Assembly: GCA_023548195.1 (NCBI GenBank)
Contig: JAJHZJ010000061.1
Coordinates: forward strand, 2,334,771-2,398,770
DNA: 64,000 bases
DNA from: Bettongia penicillata ogilbyi
Lineage: Eukaryota; Chordata; Mammalia; Diprotodontia; Potoroidae
Reading direction: 5' to 3'
Shown here: positions 36,395 through 46,400 of the stretch, in pieces
How positions within the stretch are numbered: the first letter of the stretch is position 1
Layout of the letters: each line of letters begins with the position of its first letter
Notes under the pieces: generated by a model
Database searches by the model: none
What the model saw: only the letters and a program-made list of their open reading frames with translations
What the model was told of the DNA's origin: nothing
Position numbers and translations under genes: made by a program

Positions 36395-36985
36395 TCAAGT
36401 GACTGTGTCAGGCACACACTGCTTTGTGCTACAAAGACAAAAATAAAGCAGTTTTACCCCCTCAAAGACCTTTCATTATTTAGAGAGACAATAAGACGTA
36501 AGTCTTTTGCACATACATTAAGTATATACAATCAATACAAGAGAATGTTTGTGGAAGGATACTGACATCAGGAAGGGGGTGAGGAAAGGCTAGATGGAGA
36601 AGATGATGCTTGAGTAGAACTATGAAGGACACAAGGGATTTCAAGAGGTGGTGGTGGGGGCATCCTAGGCATGGGGGTAGAGCAGTATACAGGTTTGGAG
36701 ACAGGAGATGAGGAGTAGCAAGAACAATGTGTAGTATAGAAAGGGGGGGAATTGACAATAAAGATAGAAAAGGCCAAGTTTTGCTGGGCTTTAAGTGAAA
36801 AAGGAGATTATATTTGATTCAAAAGTCAACAGGGAGTTACTGGAGTTTATTAAGTTGAGGAATAACATTTCACATCTAAAATTTAGGTAACTTGCTTTGG
36901 TAGTGATGTGGCGATTGGAGGTACTTCTGGGCATATACATCTACTACTTAAGAAGTGGTCCCAAGAAGATGAATTGTAGAGCTGT
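36395..36985 (-). repeat. L2 LINE remnant, minus strand
   Basis: 'gtcaggcacacactgctttg' and 'taccccctcaaagacctttc' (3' end complement) lead into 'gtagaactatgaaggacac', 'cctaggcatgggggtagagc' and 'aacagggagttactggagtt', successive antisense L2 blocks. The minus-strand frames here are L2 decay products. Confidence 0.75.
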
Positions 36986-37111
36986 GAAGGCAATCAAAAT
37001 AGAATCAAGTGCCTCAGATTAAATCTTGCCTTTTATCAATCAAGAGTCTTTACAAGGAATAAAGTACAGTACCAACAAGAGTTTCTTTAACTAAAAAACA
37101 GTGTATATATT

Positions 37112-37710
37112 TGTATTGTTAATTATTTTAATGGGATTAAAGATCTTTCCCACCCATTGATGGGCCTGCCCACTGTGTAGTAGCTGAATTGTTTTGTAGG
37201 AGGGTCCCAAGTACCTTTTGTTTTTCCTATTGAGGCACTGGGTCAAAGAGTTGGGAGGCCCTCTGACTCTAAAAAAGGTATAAATAAATACTCTGAGTTG
37301 TGGTTTTCCTTTGGGCATAGTTTTGGTGAGAAGGTTTGAGTGCCAGATGAGGACTCTGGGAAGTTGCTAAGGAATCTCCCTGACCCTCCCAATCCCAGGC
37401 TTTGAATACCCAGATGTCGTGCTTCCCTCCCTGGTAATGATGGTCAGACAGTTGAGGTCCAATTGTCTGTTGAATTTAGGCAGAGGAAGCCATGTCAGTT
37501 GATCTTTTGATTTCTTTGTATTTTCTTTGAAATTCAGGGAGCTGACTCCCTGAACTAACTGAATCATACATGTACTTGTTTAAAGGAATGATACATGTGC
37601 TTGATTAAAATGATTGTTAACCCCTTGAAAATTGCTTTCCTTTTATGAATGCAGATCTAAGAACCTGTGATAGCAGGCCCTCCTGTATATGTTCAGTGCT
37701 TACTGATACA
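37112..37710 (+). mobile_element. ERV LTR, copy of the same family as at 44126-47452
   Basis: Starts TGTATTGTTAATT and ends TACTGATACA. Blocks shared with the LTR at 44126-47452 include 'ttaaagatctt', 'cccattgatgggcctgcc', a TATA-like 'ggtataaataaatactctga' (about 37278-37297), 'gatgaggactctggga', 'ggtaatgatggtcagacag' and 'aagaacctgtgatagcagg'. No clear target duplication and no internal retroviral sequence, so probably a solo LTR. It is longer than the other copy in its 3' third. Confidence 0.75.
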
Positions 37711-38179
37711 AGGGCCTACTTTAATAAGGAGATAAAAGGTACTTCTAATTAGGAATCTCTGTAACAGTGCCTTTTGGATAATTCAGAAAATTAAAGACTT
37801 TAAAAGTTGGTCCCTTAAGTTGGTTAAACATATCCCTTGTAATACTGTTATGCTATTCACTTTCCCAGAAAACCTTTTCTTGAAATAGGCAAATAGAAAT
37901 CCACTTAAATCCTAAAATGTGAACACTAATGTCTTATAATGTTTTTAACTTAACTAGTGAAAGTACAGATATTATTTGTATTAGGATATTTACTGATGCC
38001 TTGAAACCTAGTAAATAAGTTATATACCTGAACATTGTACTGGGCTAATTTTATAACACTGAACATTTTAGTGAGCATTTTTTCTTACAAGTAACTGTTT
38101 TACCATGGAATTCTATCAAGGAGATAAATGTCATTACATTAAATTCATCGTGTGATTTGATTTACCACCAGATGCTCCA

Positions 38180-38345
38180 TTTAGAACTTTATTCTACTCT
38201 GGATTCAGCAAACCTTTCAGTATTTACAATGTGTAAAGATATTTTGGTAGGTACTAATAATACAAAGAAAGCAAAACAGTCCTATCCTCCAAGATCTCTA
38301 ACATCTACCAAATATATGAAAACTGACATAACACAAACAAGTAAG
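38180..38345 (-). repeat. L2 3'-end remnant, minus strand
   Basis: 'gattcagcaaacctttcagt', 'tactaataatacaaagaaag' and 'cctatcctccaagatctcta' are degenerate complements of the L2 3' untranslated region. 38346-38948 is unassigned intron. Confidence 0.6.
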
Positions 38346-38948
38346 TGTAAGCACAAAGAAGGCAACAACATTCTATTTATTGTATATCGAAGGTATATGG
38401 GATACATGTATAAAGATAGAAATGAAAGATGGAAATGTATTTCATTCTCCTGAAGAATAATATATAGGTGAATAAATCTAAACTAAGGTCACTGTAGCAT
38501 TAAAAATGGGTCTCATGGTCATATAAACAATACAAGCCTATTCAAGATTTTTGACTGGACAACAAGTACATATTCTGCAATGGTAACATGCTTGTAATGG
38601 TGACACAGGACACCTGCAATGTACAAGAAACTAGTTTTCCTCTGGCTTTAGTTTCCCAAGCTGTAAAAAGAAGCTCTGATGAAACTTGATGATAATCAAC
38701 TATATCAATACTTTTGACCTATCTAAGAAAAATACTGTAGACTCTGAAAGAATTTCTGAGTTACTAGAAGCAGAGAGGTTTCAATGTTAGACCCCAAAAT
38801 GAGAAAAAGTAAAGATGGGGAAAAAATCTTTGTCATTTCTAAGTGGTTTGAGAAAATGTGCTAATGCCAAAAAAATTATGGATTCTCAACCATAGTTAGG
38901 CACATAAACAAACTGAAACATCTTTACACAACAGGTATAAGTACTAAC

Positions 38949-39073
38949 CATATTCTGTGGTAGCTTTGAGCAAAGCTTCAGCATGAGTAGAGCCAAATGC
39001 ATTACGAACAAATCTTCTCCGTCTACGCAGGTCATCTTCCCAGTAATCTAAGCGCCAGAAATCATGCAGTTGG
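38949..39073 (-). CDS. NBEA: NBEA (neurobeachin) internal exon, 125 bp
   Basis: Internal neurobeachin exon, upstream of the one at 9299-9442. On the minus strand the acceptor 'ttttcaccttccag' ends at 39074 and the donor gttagt begins at 38948. The exon is 1 nt completing a codon, 41 codons, then 1 nt: the 5' intron is phase 2 and the 3' intron phase 1, which fits the phase-1 start of the next exon. The peptide reads QLHDFWRLDYWEDDL, an arginine run of five, then FVRNAFGSTHAEALLKA, ending TTEY. FVRNAFGSTHAEALLKA distinguishes NBEA from LRBA as I recall their sequences. This region precedes the PH-BEACH module. No disruption is seen. Confidence 0.95.
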
Positions 39074-40930
39074 CTGGAAGGTGAAAATAAAATCCCACAA
39101 CATATTAAACATGGTATTTATAAGAAATGAATAATCTGAAAATTTTTTTTATCAAAATTTAGGTCTTTCTATTTCTTTTTCATTAGTCAAATTTGAGAAA
39201 TTTACAAATATATCATACAAATATTTGCGTGCAATTTTTTCCCCCAAAACTTCACTAACATATATATTTTATTCTATTTTGGTATTAAAGCATTAAACAC
39301 TATCTTCTTCAAAATGCACTTATTGCTAAAAACATAATCAGTATGAGGTCAATAATAAATGCAACATCAAATTATAAGTATTAATGGCACAATCTGTTTT
39401 GTTTTATAGCATTTTAACAAGGCTTGTAAATCACAGGCTAGACCTCAGTGCAAATAGTTTGCAACTTAATGACTATGGTCCCTGAATAGACTGAACTTAG
39501 AAGTATAAAATATTGCTCAGTTGAATTTTGTGGAGCTATGATTAAAATAATGTGCTGAAATATTCATTGAAATAATTCCCCATTGCCCCTAGCAACCTGA
39601 AAAAGTGCAATTTTATTCATTATTAATAATACTGAATTAGCACTGCACAAAAATTCCAGCCTGTGGTAATTGTCTTGGTAAATTATTATTCTAACACTAA
39701 CGGAGTCTTTGGATGATTTTATAGCTTCCAGCTAATACAAACCATTAACAACCATGACCATCATCAGGTTACAGTGCCTTTTAACGTTCAAAGCTAATAT
39801 TAAAGGGCTATGAAATACTCCAAACACTACAATTGCTCTACATCCAATTGAACACCTGAGTCATTTTGAGTTTATTTTCTTTTTTTTATTTTACTTTATT
39901 ATCATTTTGATCTTCAAACCAATAAAAAGAACCACTTTCCTGAAAGCCAAGACTTAGAAATATGTGTTTTTGTCTCATTTATTGAGTATCTATACATTTA
40001 TATTCTCATTGTATTTCTGTGCTTTGTTAATATCGGTTTCAAGAAAGTGTACCGAACTTTCTGTCAGTCAATCAATAAACACTCAGCCTTCTGTGTCCCA
40101 AGAACTGTCCTAAAACACACGTGGTATATTTTATTCTGAATGATTTTGGGCTTTGGGGGTTCAGTTTATAAAATTTATGCAGAAAGCGTATGATTTTGGT
40201 AAGTCTAGGGGAAAAGAGAGTTCTTTGTTTTATGTGAACAGTAATAGGGGATACTCAAGTTTGAACAAAAATAAACTAACACCTCAGAAGTGTCATGACT
40301 TTAGTTTGTGAAAACTTTATGCCATTTGAAGACAAATTTTAAAATAATAAAAGGTTGCAAAAATGACAAAAGGACTACATAATGATAAGGATTTGACATA
40401 CAAGCAGTATATTGAGGTTGTTACTGTTTCTTTAAATCGTAATGGAATCAACTATTTTAGAGCTTTCTAATTTACAAAGTCATTCTAATTTACTTGTTAC
40501 ACATCAGTTTAAGATTTAAAATGTTTTCTTTTTTTACTATGTGTTTTATGTTTCCTTTATTAAGTAGTAATTCTGTCATTATTCTTTAAGTAGGATCAAT
40601 TCTCCTGAATATGATAAACAGGGACATTCCTGTCCACATTAAATACTGGCTAATGATAATAAACATCATGTTATCAATGGAATTTATAAACATTTTTAGT
40701 GAAATTGCATGATAATGAGGAAGTTAAATCTCCTAAAAGGGGGTCCTAAATAGACATATTTAGATATAATAATCTACATCACAGTGGACAATGTTATAGC
40801 AATGTTCTAATCAAGAGATGTGCACATGTATATATGTTTTTAATATATAAACAGTTGGGCTTAAAAAAACCAATTTTTTTATGTTAAAAAATATTACCCT
40901 ATATTGTGATGGCCTGATCTATCTGTTACA
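39074..40930. other. Repeat-poor AT-rich intron next to the NBEA exon
   Basis: About 1.85 kb with no recognisable interspersed repeat. The part at about 39400-39870 is the best local candidate for conserved non-coding sequence (clusters of TAAT/ATTA and 'cattattaataatactgaat'). A trace of a LINE/MIR tail complement ('gtcaatcaataaacactc') occurs near 40066. Confidence 0.4.
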
Positions 40931-40934
40931 TTTG

Positions 40935-41135
40935 ATATTCTTTCCTCTATAGGTTTGGTGAAACTTTTCTTTCCTGGTTCAGTTTCTATCTATCTAATAG
41001 CTTCTTCTTATTTGTTGGTTCACTATCCACATCTTGCCCCCTAAATCTGGTGTCCCTTCAAGGTTCTATCCTGAGTTATCTTCTCCTTTCACTCTTTCCT
41101 GGTAATCTCATTGGCTCCTATGAGTTTAACTGGGA
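40935..41135 (+). repeat. L2 LINE fragment, plus strand
   Basis: 'aaggttctatcctgagttat', 'ctggtaatctcattggctcc' and 'tatgagtttaactgggacc' follow L2 reverse-transcriptase-region blocks. Confidence 0.65.
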
Positions 41136-41284
41136 CCTTGACACATTCCAACATCAAGCACCTATGGAACATTTCAAATTACCCATCTAGGAGGTATTTC
41201 AAGATGGAAAAGGAGAGAAGATAAGTTATATGGAGGATGTTAAAATTGTGATACCTATGTGACATAGAGTAGGAAACTAAAGAG

Positions 41285-41725
41285 GTGCCCAATAACTAGG
41301 AAGTGGCTGAACAAATTATGGCATATGAATATAATGAAATACTACAGTGCTGTGAGAAATGATGAAAGAAGTAGTTTCAGAGAAACCTGGGAAGACCTGT
41401 ATGAAATGATACAGTGGAGAACCAGGAGAACAAATTACACTATAAAAACTCTGTGAAAAGAACAATTAATGAAAGACATAAGAACTCTGATCAATGCAGT
41501 GATGAACTATAATCCTGGAGGATCAATGACACAGTATGAGACATTTTTAGACATGCCCAATATGCAAACCTGCTTTTCCTAACTAAATATATTGGTTTTT
41601 TCTTCTCTTCTTTTCCCCTCTTTGGGGCATAGTGGAGAGAAGAGGAAGGAGAAAAAAATAAGGAAGAAAAAAAGAAATGTGTGATAATTGAAAAAAAAAA
41701 TAAAACTTAATTTAAAAAAATTCAC
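41285..41725 (+). repeat. L1 3' end (ORF2 C-terminus and 3'UTR), plus strand
   Basis: A short ORF2 C-terminal peptide is readable (MKYYSAVRNDER near 41334-41369, cf. the L1 motif M-E-Y-Y-A-A-I-K-N-D-E). Typical L1 3'UTR text follows ('aacaattaatgaaagacata', 'aatgcagtgatgaactataa') and then an A-rich end at about 41686-41722. Confidence 0.8.
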
Positions 41726-41739
41726 CAGACAATAGTAGA

Positions 41740-42685
41740 TTCCCAAGTGGAGATTAGAACAGAGAATAAATTTAGATACACCGCAGATATGAAGTCATTT
41801 GTATAGAGATGATAATTAAATCAATGGAGCAGATATCACCAAGTGAGAGGGTATAGAAAATAGAAATGGACTCTGGGGTACACCCATACTTAGGGGTCAT
41901 GATATGGAGAATCAATTAACAAAGGAGACTGAGAAAACAGTCAGAAGTAGGTAGAGAACCAAGATAAAGCAGTACTGTGAAAACCCAGAGCACACAAAGT
42001 ATTCCGGAGGAGTGTGTGATCAACAGTATAAAAAGGCTACAGAGAAGTCATGAAAGGTAAGGTTTAAGAAAAGAAAATGGGGCAATTAAAAAAAATCACA
42101 GGTTAACTTTGGAAAAAGCAGTTTCATTTGCAAAATAATGGGAAGTGAATGAGAGGAAGAAAATGGAAACAATGAATGTAGACAGTTTTTCCTAGGAATT
42201 GAGTTCTGAAACAGAAAAGATATATCATGATAGACTGAGGGTACAATAGAGTCAAGTGACTGGTTTTTGTTTTTCGAAGATGGGATGGGACAGGCATGTT
42301 TACTGACAGTAAGGCAACTAACTAGTAGACAGAAACTGAAGATTAGGGAGAAAGAGGGAAAAATATTGGCGCAATCTGATGGAGAGAATGGGAACAAAGG
42401 TATATGTAGAGGAGGTTAACTTTGGAGAGAAGGATCACCTCTTAACTAGAAACTGCAGAAATTAAGGGTGAAAGAGAAATGAAATAAGATGTAAAGAAGT
42501 CAGATATACAGTAAATAAGGGGAGAAGATGGTCTCCATTTTCCCAGGAAAATGTTAATTTTCAGTTAAGTTGGAGGAGTGGGTAGTTGGTGTGGGATGCT
42601 TGAGGACAGAAGAGAAAGGTAAGTAAAAACCTCTTTTATAAGTAGTTGGAAAGCGAATCAATTAGGGAGGAATTAAAAGGGATAA
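41740..42685 (-). repeat. L2 LINE remnant, minus strand
   Basis: 'cagatatcaccaagtgagag', 'aaaggagactgagaaaacag', 'gtgtgatcaacagtataaaa' and 'atcaattagggaggaattaa' are antisense L2 blocks in order. The 103-codon minus-strand frame at 42086-42397 is decayed L2 ORF2. Confidence 0.75.
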
Positions 42686-42689
42686 GAAA

Positions 42690-43425
42690 CCTCTTGATGA
42701 GGGTGAAAGAGGAGAGTGTAAAAGCTGGCTTGAAGTTTAACATCAAAAAAACTAGTATCTTGGCAACTGGTCCCATCACTTCCTGGCAAAGAGAGAGAGA
42801 AAAAATGAAAGCAGTGCCATATTTTATATTCTTGGGTTCAAGGATCCCTGCTGATGGCAATTACAGCAATGAAATTAAATGATACTTGCTTCTTGGAAGG
42901 AAAACTACGACAAATGTGGATAGCATACTAAAAAGCAGAGACATCAACTTGCCAACAAAGGACCATACAGTCAAAGCTATGGTTTTTCCAGTAGAAATGT
43001 AGAGCTGTGAGAGCTGGACTGTAATGAAAGCTCAGTGCCAGAGACTCTTACACTGTGGTGCTAGATGAGACTTTGGAGAGTTCTCTGGACAGCAAGGAGA
43101 TCAAATCAATCAATTCTTAAAGAAATTAATTCAGGCTATTCACTGAAGTTCAAATATTGAAACTGAAGCTTAAATAATTTGGCCATATAATGAGAAGATG
43201 GGAGTAACTGGAAAATACCCTGATGCTGGGAAAGATGGAAGGGAAAAGGAGAAGGGGATGGCGGAGGATGAGATGGACAGAGAGTATCATGGGAAACAAC
43301 GAACAGGAACCTAGACAGACTTTGAAAGATAGCCTACAGCAGAAGGGCCGGCAGTCCTATGATCCATGGGTTCATGGAGAATCAGAATGACTGAGTGAAT
43401 CAACAATGACTGTCTTCCTTGAGCA
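42690..43425 (+). mobile_element. BovB (RTE clade) LINE 3' fragment
   Basis: Translates to the C-terminal part of BovB reverse transcriptase: VKEESVKAGLKFNIKKT, ATGPITSW and FIFLGSRIPADGNYSNEIK are readable in one frame from 42690 to 42879. The frame then breaks but still shows the downstream 'aaaagcagagacatcaactt', 'gagctgtgagagctggact' and 'ttggccatataatgagaaga' blocks. The 3' end ('gagaatcagaatgactgagt') matches the tail of the BovB-tailed SINEs. Several stops make it inactive; 5' truncated. Confidence 0.87.
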
Positions 43426-44351
43426 AAGGCCCAAATGAAATTAGATGACATAAATTTAAAGAGCGTAGAGTTGGCTCAGATGAACTATGTGTACAGGTTA
43501 AATTCATATTATGTTTCCTTCCTCTAACGTGCAATTCTAATGCTTCATCATAGCATGGAAATGAACTGGAATTCTTGTGTTTTATTTACTTAAACATATT
43601 TCCACATTGGTCATGTTGTGAAAAAAGGATTAGAACAAAGGGAAAAGCATGAGAAAGGAAAAAACAAAGAAAGAAAATAGCTTTGATCTGCATTCAGACT
43701 CCATAGTTCTTTCTCTGGATGTGGATAGCATTTTCCACCATGAGTCTTTTGGAATTATTGTCTTAGATCATTGCATTGCTGAGAAGAGTTAAGTCTATCA
43801 AAGTTGATCATCACATAAAGTTGCTATTACTATGAACAATGTTCTCCTGGTTCTGCTCACTTCCCTTAGCATCAGTTCACATAAATGTTCCCCAATTTTT
43901 CTGAAATCCACCTGTTCATCATTTCTTATAGCACAATAGTATTACATTCCTATACCACAACTTGTTCAGCCACTCCCCAGTTGATGGGCAACCCCTCAAT
44001 TTCCAATTCTTTCCCACCACAAAAAGAGCTGCTATAAATATTTTTGTACAGGTGGGTCCTTTTCCCTTTTTTATGGTATCTTTGAGATACAGACCTAGGA
44101 GTGATATTGCTGGATCAAAGAATATTGTAATGTTAATTAGAGTTAAAGATCTTCTCTGCCCATTAACAGGCCCTCAGATATCTTTTGTTAATTTCTAATG
44201 AGGGAACTGGGTCTCCAGAGCCCTGCCCTCTGAAAAATGTATAAATACTCTGAGGTGAGAGGTTTTACTTTGGGGCTTACTCTTTGGAAGAAGGTTCATG
44301 TTCCAGATGAGACTCTGGGTAGCTGTTAAGAAGTCACTGACGGGGTGGAGC

Positions 44352-44360
44352 CAAGATGGC
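44352..44360 (+). promoter_or_regulatory. YY1-like site at the HAL1 5' end
   Basis: CAAGATGGC about 12 bases from the element's first base, at the position where placental L1 promoters carry a YY1 site (CAAGATGGC). The counterpart in the second element, CAAGATGGT, is at 63821-63829 on the minus strand. Binding is inferred from the motif and its position only. Confidence 0.65.
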
Positions 44361-44810
44361 GGAGTAGAAGGACGCACGTTTACGAGCTCCGAACCCCACA
44401 GCCCATAGAATTAATGTAAAAAGAGATCCCCATAACTTCTGGATCACTGAAAGGTGTGCAGAAATGGAGTGGAAGAGATTTCCGTTCCAGAGAGCCCTGG
44501 AGAGTCATCCCCAGGGTCCGTTGCGCCCCGGAAAGCGGACCCCACCCCAGCGCTGCCCAGGCCGCGGCCCCAGAGAAGCTGACCCGAGCAGGCTTCAGGG
44601 ACGGAAGCTCCGGCAGCCGGGAAAGGCCCTCCGCCCACAGAAGCTACAGGTCAGTGAGAGAGACGCCTGGGCTGGAGGAGGGGAGCGGAGTGTCTCCGTG
44701 ACTCGGGCTCCCTCGGGAGGAAGCGGCGGCGGCAGAGGCGGGGGCGGCGGCAGTGGGCGGAGGCAGCGGCAGCTGCGGCCCGGGACTCCTCCAGCAGCAG
44801 GCAGGATCTT

Positions 44811-44952
44811 CATTACTGAAAGTCTCTGCATAAAAAACCTGAGGGAGCTGAGCCTGGGAGACGGCCCTGCCGCACCCGCTCCATTGCTGAAGGCCTCTGC
44901 ATAAAGCCCCTGAGGGAACTGAGCCTGGGAGGCGGCCCTGCCCCCACCCCAG
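44811..44952 (+). repeat. 71-bp tandem monomer in the HAL1 5'UTR
   Basis: Two head-to-tail units (44811-44881 and 44882-44952) share 'ctgaaagtctctgcataaa'/'ctgaaggcctctgcataaa', 'ctgagcctgggag' and 'cggccctgcc' blocks. The second half-LINE carries a single unit at this place. Confidence 0.85.
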
Positions 44953-45090
44953 CACCAGAACTAAAGCTCACATTAATTAGCAGCCGGGCGGTGCGGACAG
45001 CACATTTGAATCTCAGACCCCAACCACTAGCTGGGCGGATCTAGGCAGGGGTGGACAGGAATCTCAGAAGTCAAGTAACTGCCTGGGAAA

Positions 45091-46149
45091 ATGCCTAGAA
45101 AAGGGAAGAAAAATGAGACTATAGAGAGTTTTTTCCAACAAATGCAAATGATCCCGACTTTCAGATCTGACGAGGAGGAGGACATATTCTTGCCAACAGG
45201 GAAAGACGTGGAGGGCGGGGCCTTGGTACCTCAGATATCCCAGGGGGATGTCGGGTGGGCTCAGGCCTTGGAAGAGCTCAAAAAGGATTTTGAAAAGCAA
45301 GTTAGACAGGTGGAGGAAAAACTGGGAAGAGAAATGAGAGAGATGCAAGAAAAGCATGAAAAACGGGTCAATACCTTGGTAAAGGAGACCCAAAAAAATG
45401 CTGAAGAAAATAACACCTTGAAAAATAGGCTCACTCAATTGGCAAAAGAGGTTCAAAAAGCCAATGAGGAGAAGAATGCTTTCAAAAGCAGAATTAGACA
45501 AATAGAAAAAGAGGTTCAAAAGCTCACTGAAGATAATAGTTCTCTCAAAATTAGAATGGAACAGATGGAGTCTAATGACTTTACGAGAAACCAAGAAATC
45601 ACCAAACAAAACCAAAAGAATGAAAAAATGGAAGAGAATGTGAAATATCTCATGGGAAAAACAACTGACCTGGAAAATAGATCCAGGAGAAACAATTTAA
45701 AAATTATGGGACTACCTGAAAGTCATGATCAAAAAAAGAGCCTAGACATCATCTTCCATGAAATTATCAAGGAAAACTGCCCTGACATTCTACAACCAGA
45801 GGGCAAAATAAGTATTGAAAGAATCCATCGATCACCACCTGAAAGAGATCCAAAAAGAGAAACTCCTAGGAACATTGTGGCCAAATTCCAGAATTCCCAG
45901 CTCAAGGAGAAAATCTTGCAAGCAGCTAGAAAGAAACAATTCCAGTATTGTGGAAATAAAATCAGGATAACTCAAGATCTAGCAGCTTCTACATTAAGGG
46001 ATCGAAGGGCGTGGAATAGGATATTCCAGAAGTCAAATGAACTAGGACTCAAACCAAGAATCACCTACCCAGCAAAACTGAGTATAATACTTCAGGGGAA
46101 AATATGGTCTTTCAATGAAGCAGAGGACTTTCAATCATTCCTGATGTAA
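45091..46149 (+). CDS. HAL1/L1 ORF1 protein, intact, 352 aa
   Basis: Encodes an L1-type ORF1p, a nucleic-acid-binding chaperone that trimerises through a coiled coil and coats retrotransposon RNA. The N-terminus is MPRKGKKNETIESFF. Residues about 56-200 are a long heptad-rich coiled coil. An RRM-like domain (about 200-285) begins NNLKIMGLPE and contains RSPPERDPKRETPRNIVAK. The C-terminal domain (about 286-352) has RAWNRIFQK and LKPRITYPAKLSI, the equivalent of the conserved L1 'YPAKLS' motif. The start is the only ATG giving this N-terminus, and the same start is used by the second copy. No stop or frameshift. The 183-codon antisense frame at 45064-45615 is a shadow of this gene. Whether it is expressed is unknown. 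Confidence 0.93.
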   Translation: MPRKGKKNETIESFFQQMQMIPTFRSDEEEDIFLPTGKDVEGGALVPQISQGDVGWAQALEELKKDFEKQVRQVEEKLGREMREMQEKHEKRVNTLVKETQKNAEENNTLKNRLTQLAKEVQKANEEKNAFKSRIRQIEKEVQKLTEDNSSLKIRMEQMESNDFTRNQEITKQNQKNEKMEENVKYLMGKTTDLENRSRRNNLKIMGLPESHDQKKSLDIIFHEIIKENCPDILQPEGKISIERIHRSPPERDPKRETPRNIVAKFQNSQLKEKILQAARKKQFQYCGNKIRITQDLAASTLRDRRAWNRIFQKSNELGLKPRITYPAKLSIILQGKIWSFNEAEDFQSFLM

Positions 46150-46319
46150 AGACCAGAGCTGAAAAGAAAATCTGACTTTCAGGCACAAGAATGAGAAGAA
46201 GCATGAAAAAGTAAAGAGCAAAGAGAAGTCTTAAGGGACTTACCAGAAGTGAACTGTTTACATTCCAACATGGAAAGACAATATTTGTAACTCTTAAAAC
46301 TTTTCAGTATCTGGGTAGT

Positions 46320-46400
46320 TGGTGGGACCACACACACACATGTACACGCATGCACGAACACACACATACACACATGCACACACATACAGAGACAGAGAGC
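46320..46400. repeat. (AC)n tract in the HAL1 3'UTR
   Basis: An imperfect CA/CATG-containing tract just after 'tctgggtagttggtgggacc'. The other element has the complementary TG tract at 61879-61946 at the same place, so it is part of the element. Confidence 0.88.

Noticed and set aside
44595..44955. Proline/glycine-rich frames on the minus strand of the GC-rich 5'UTR
   Set aside because: Stop-poor GC-rich DNA of the half-LINE 5'UTR; not shared with the second copy in a consistent way.
45064..45615. 183-codon antisense frame over the intact ORF1
   Set aside because: The same antisense frame recurs over the second ORF1 (62661-62897). It follows from the purine-rich coiled-coil coding sequence and is not an independent gene.
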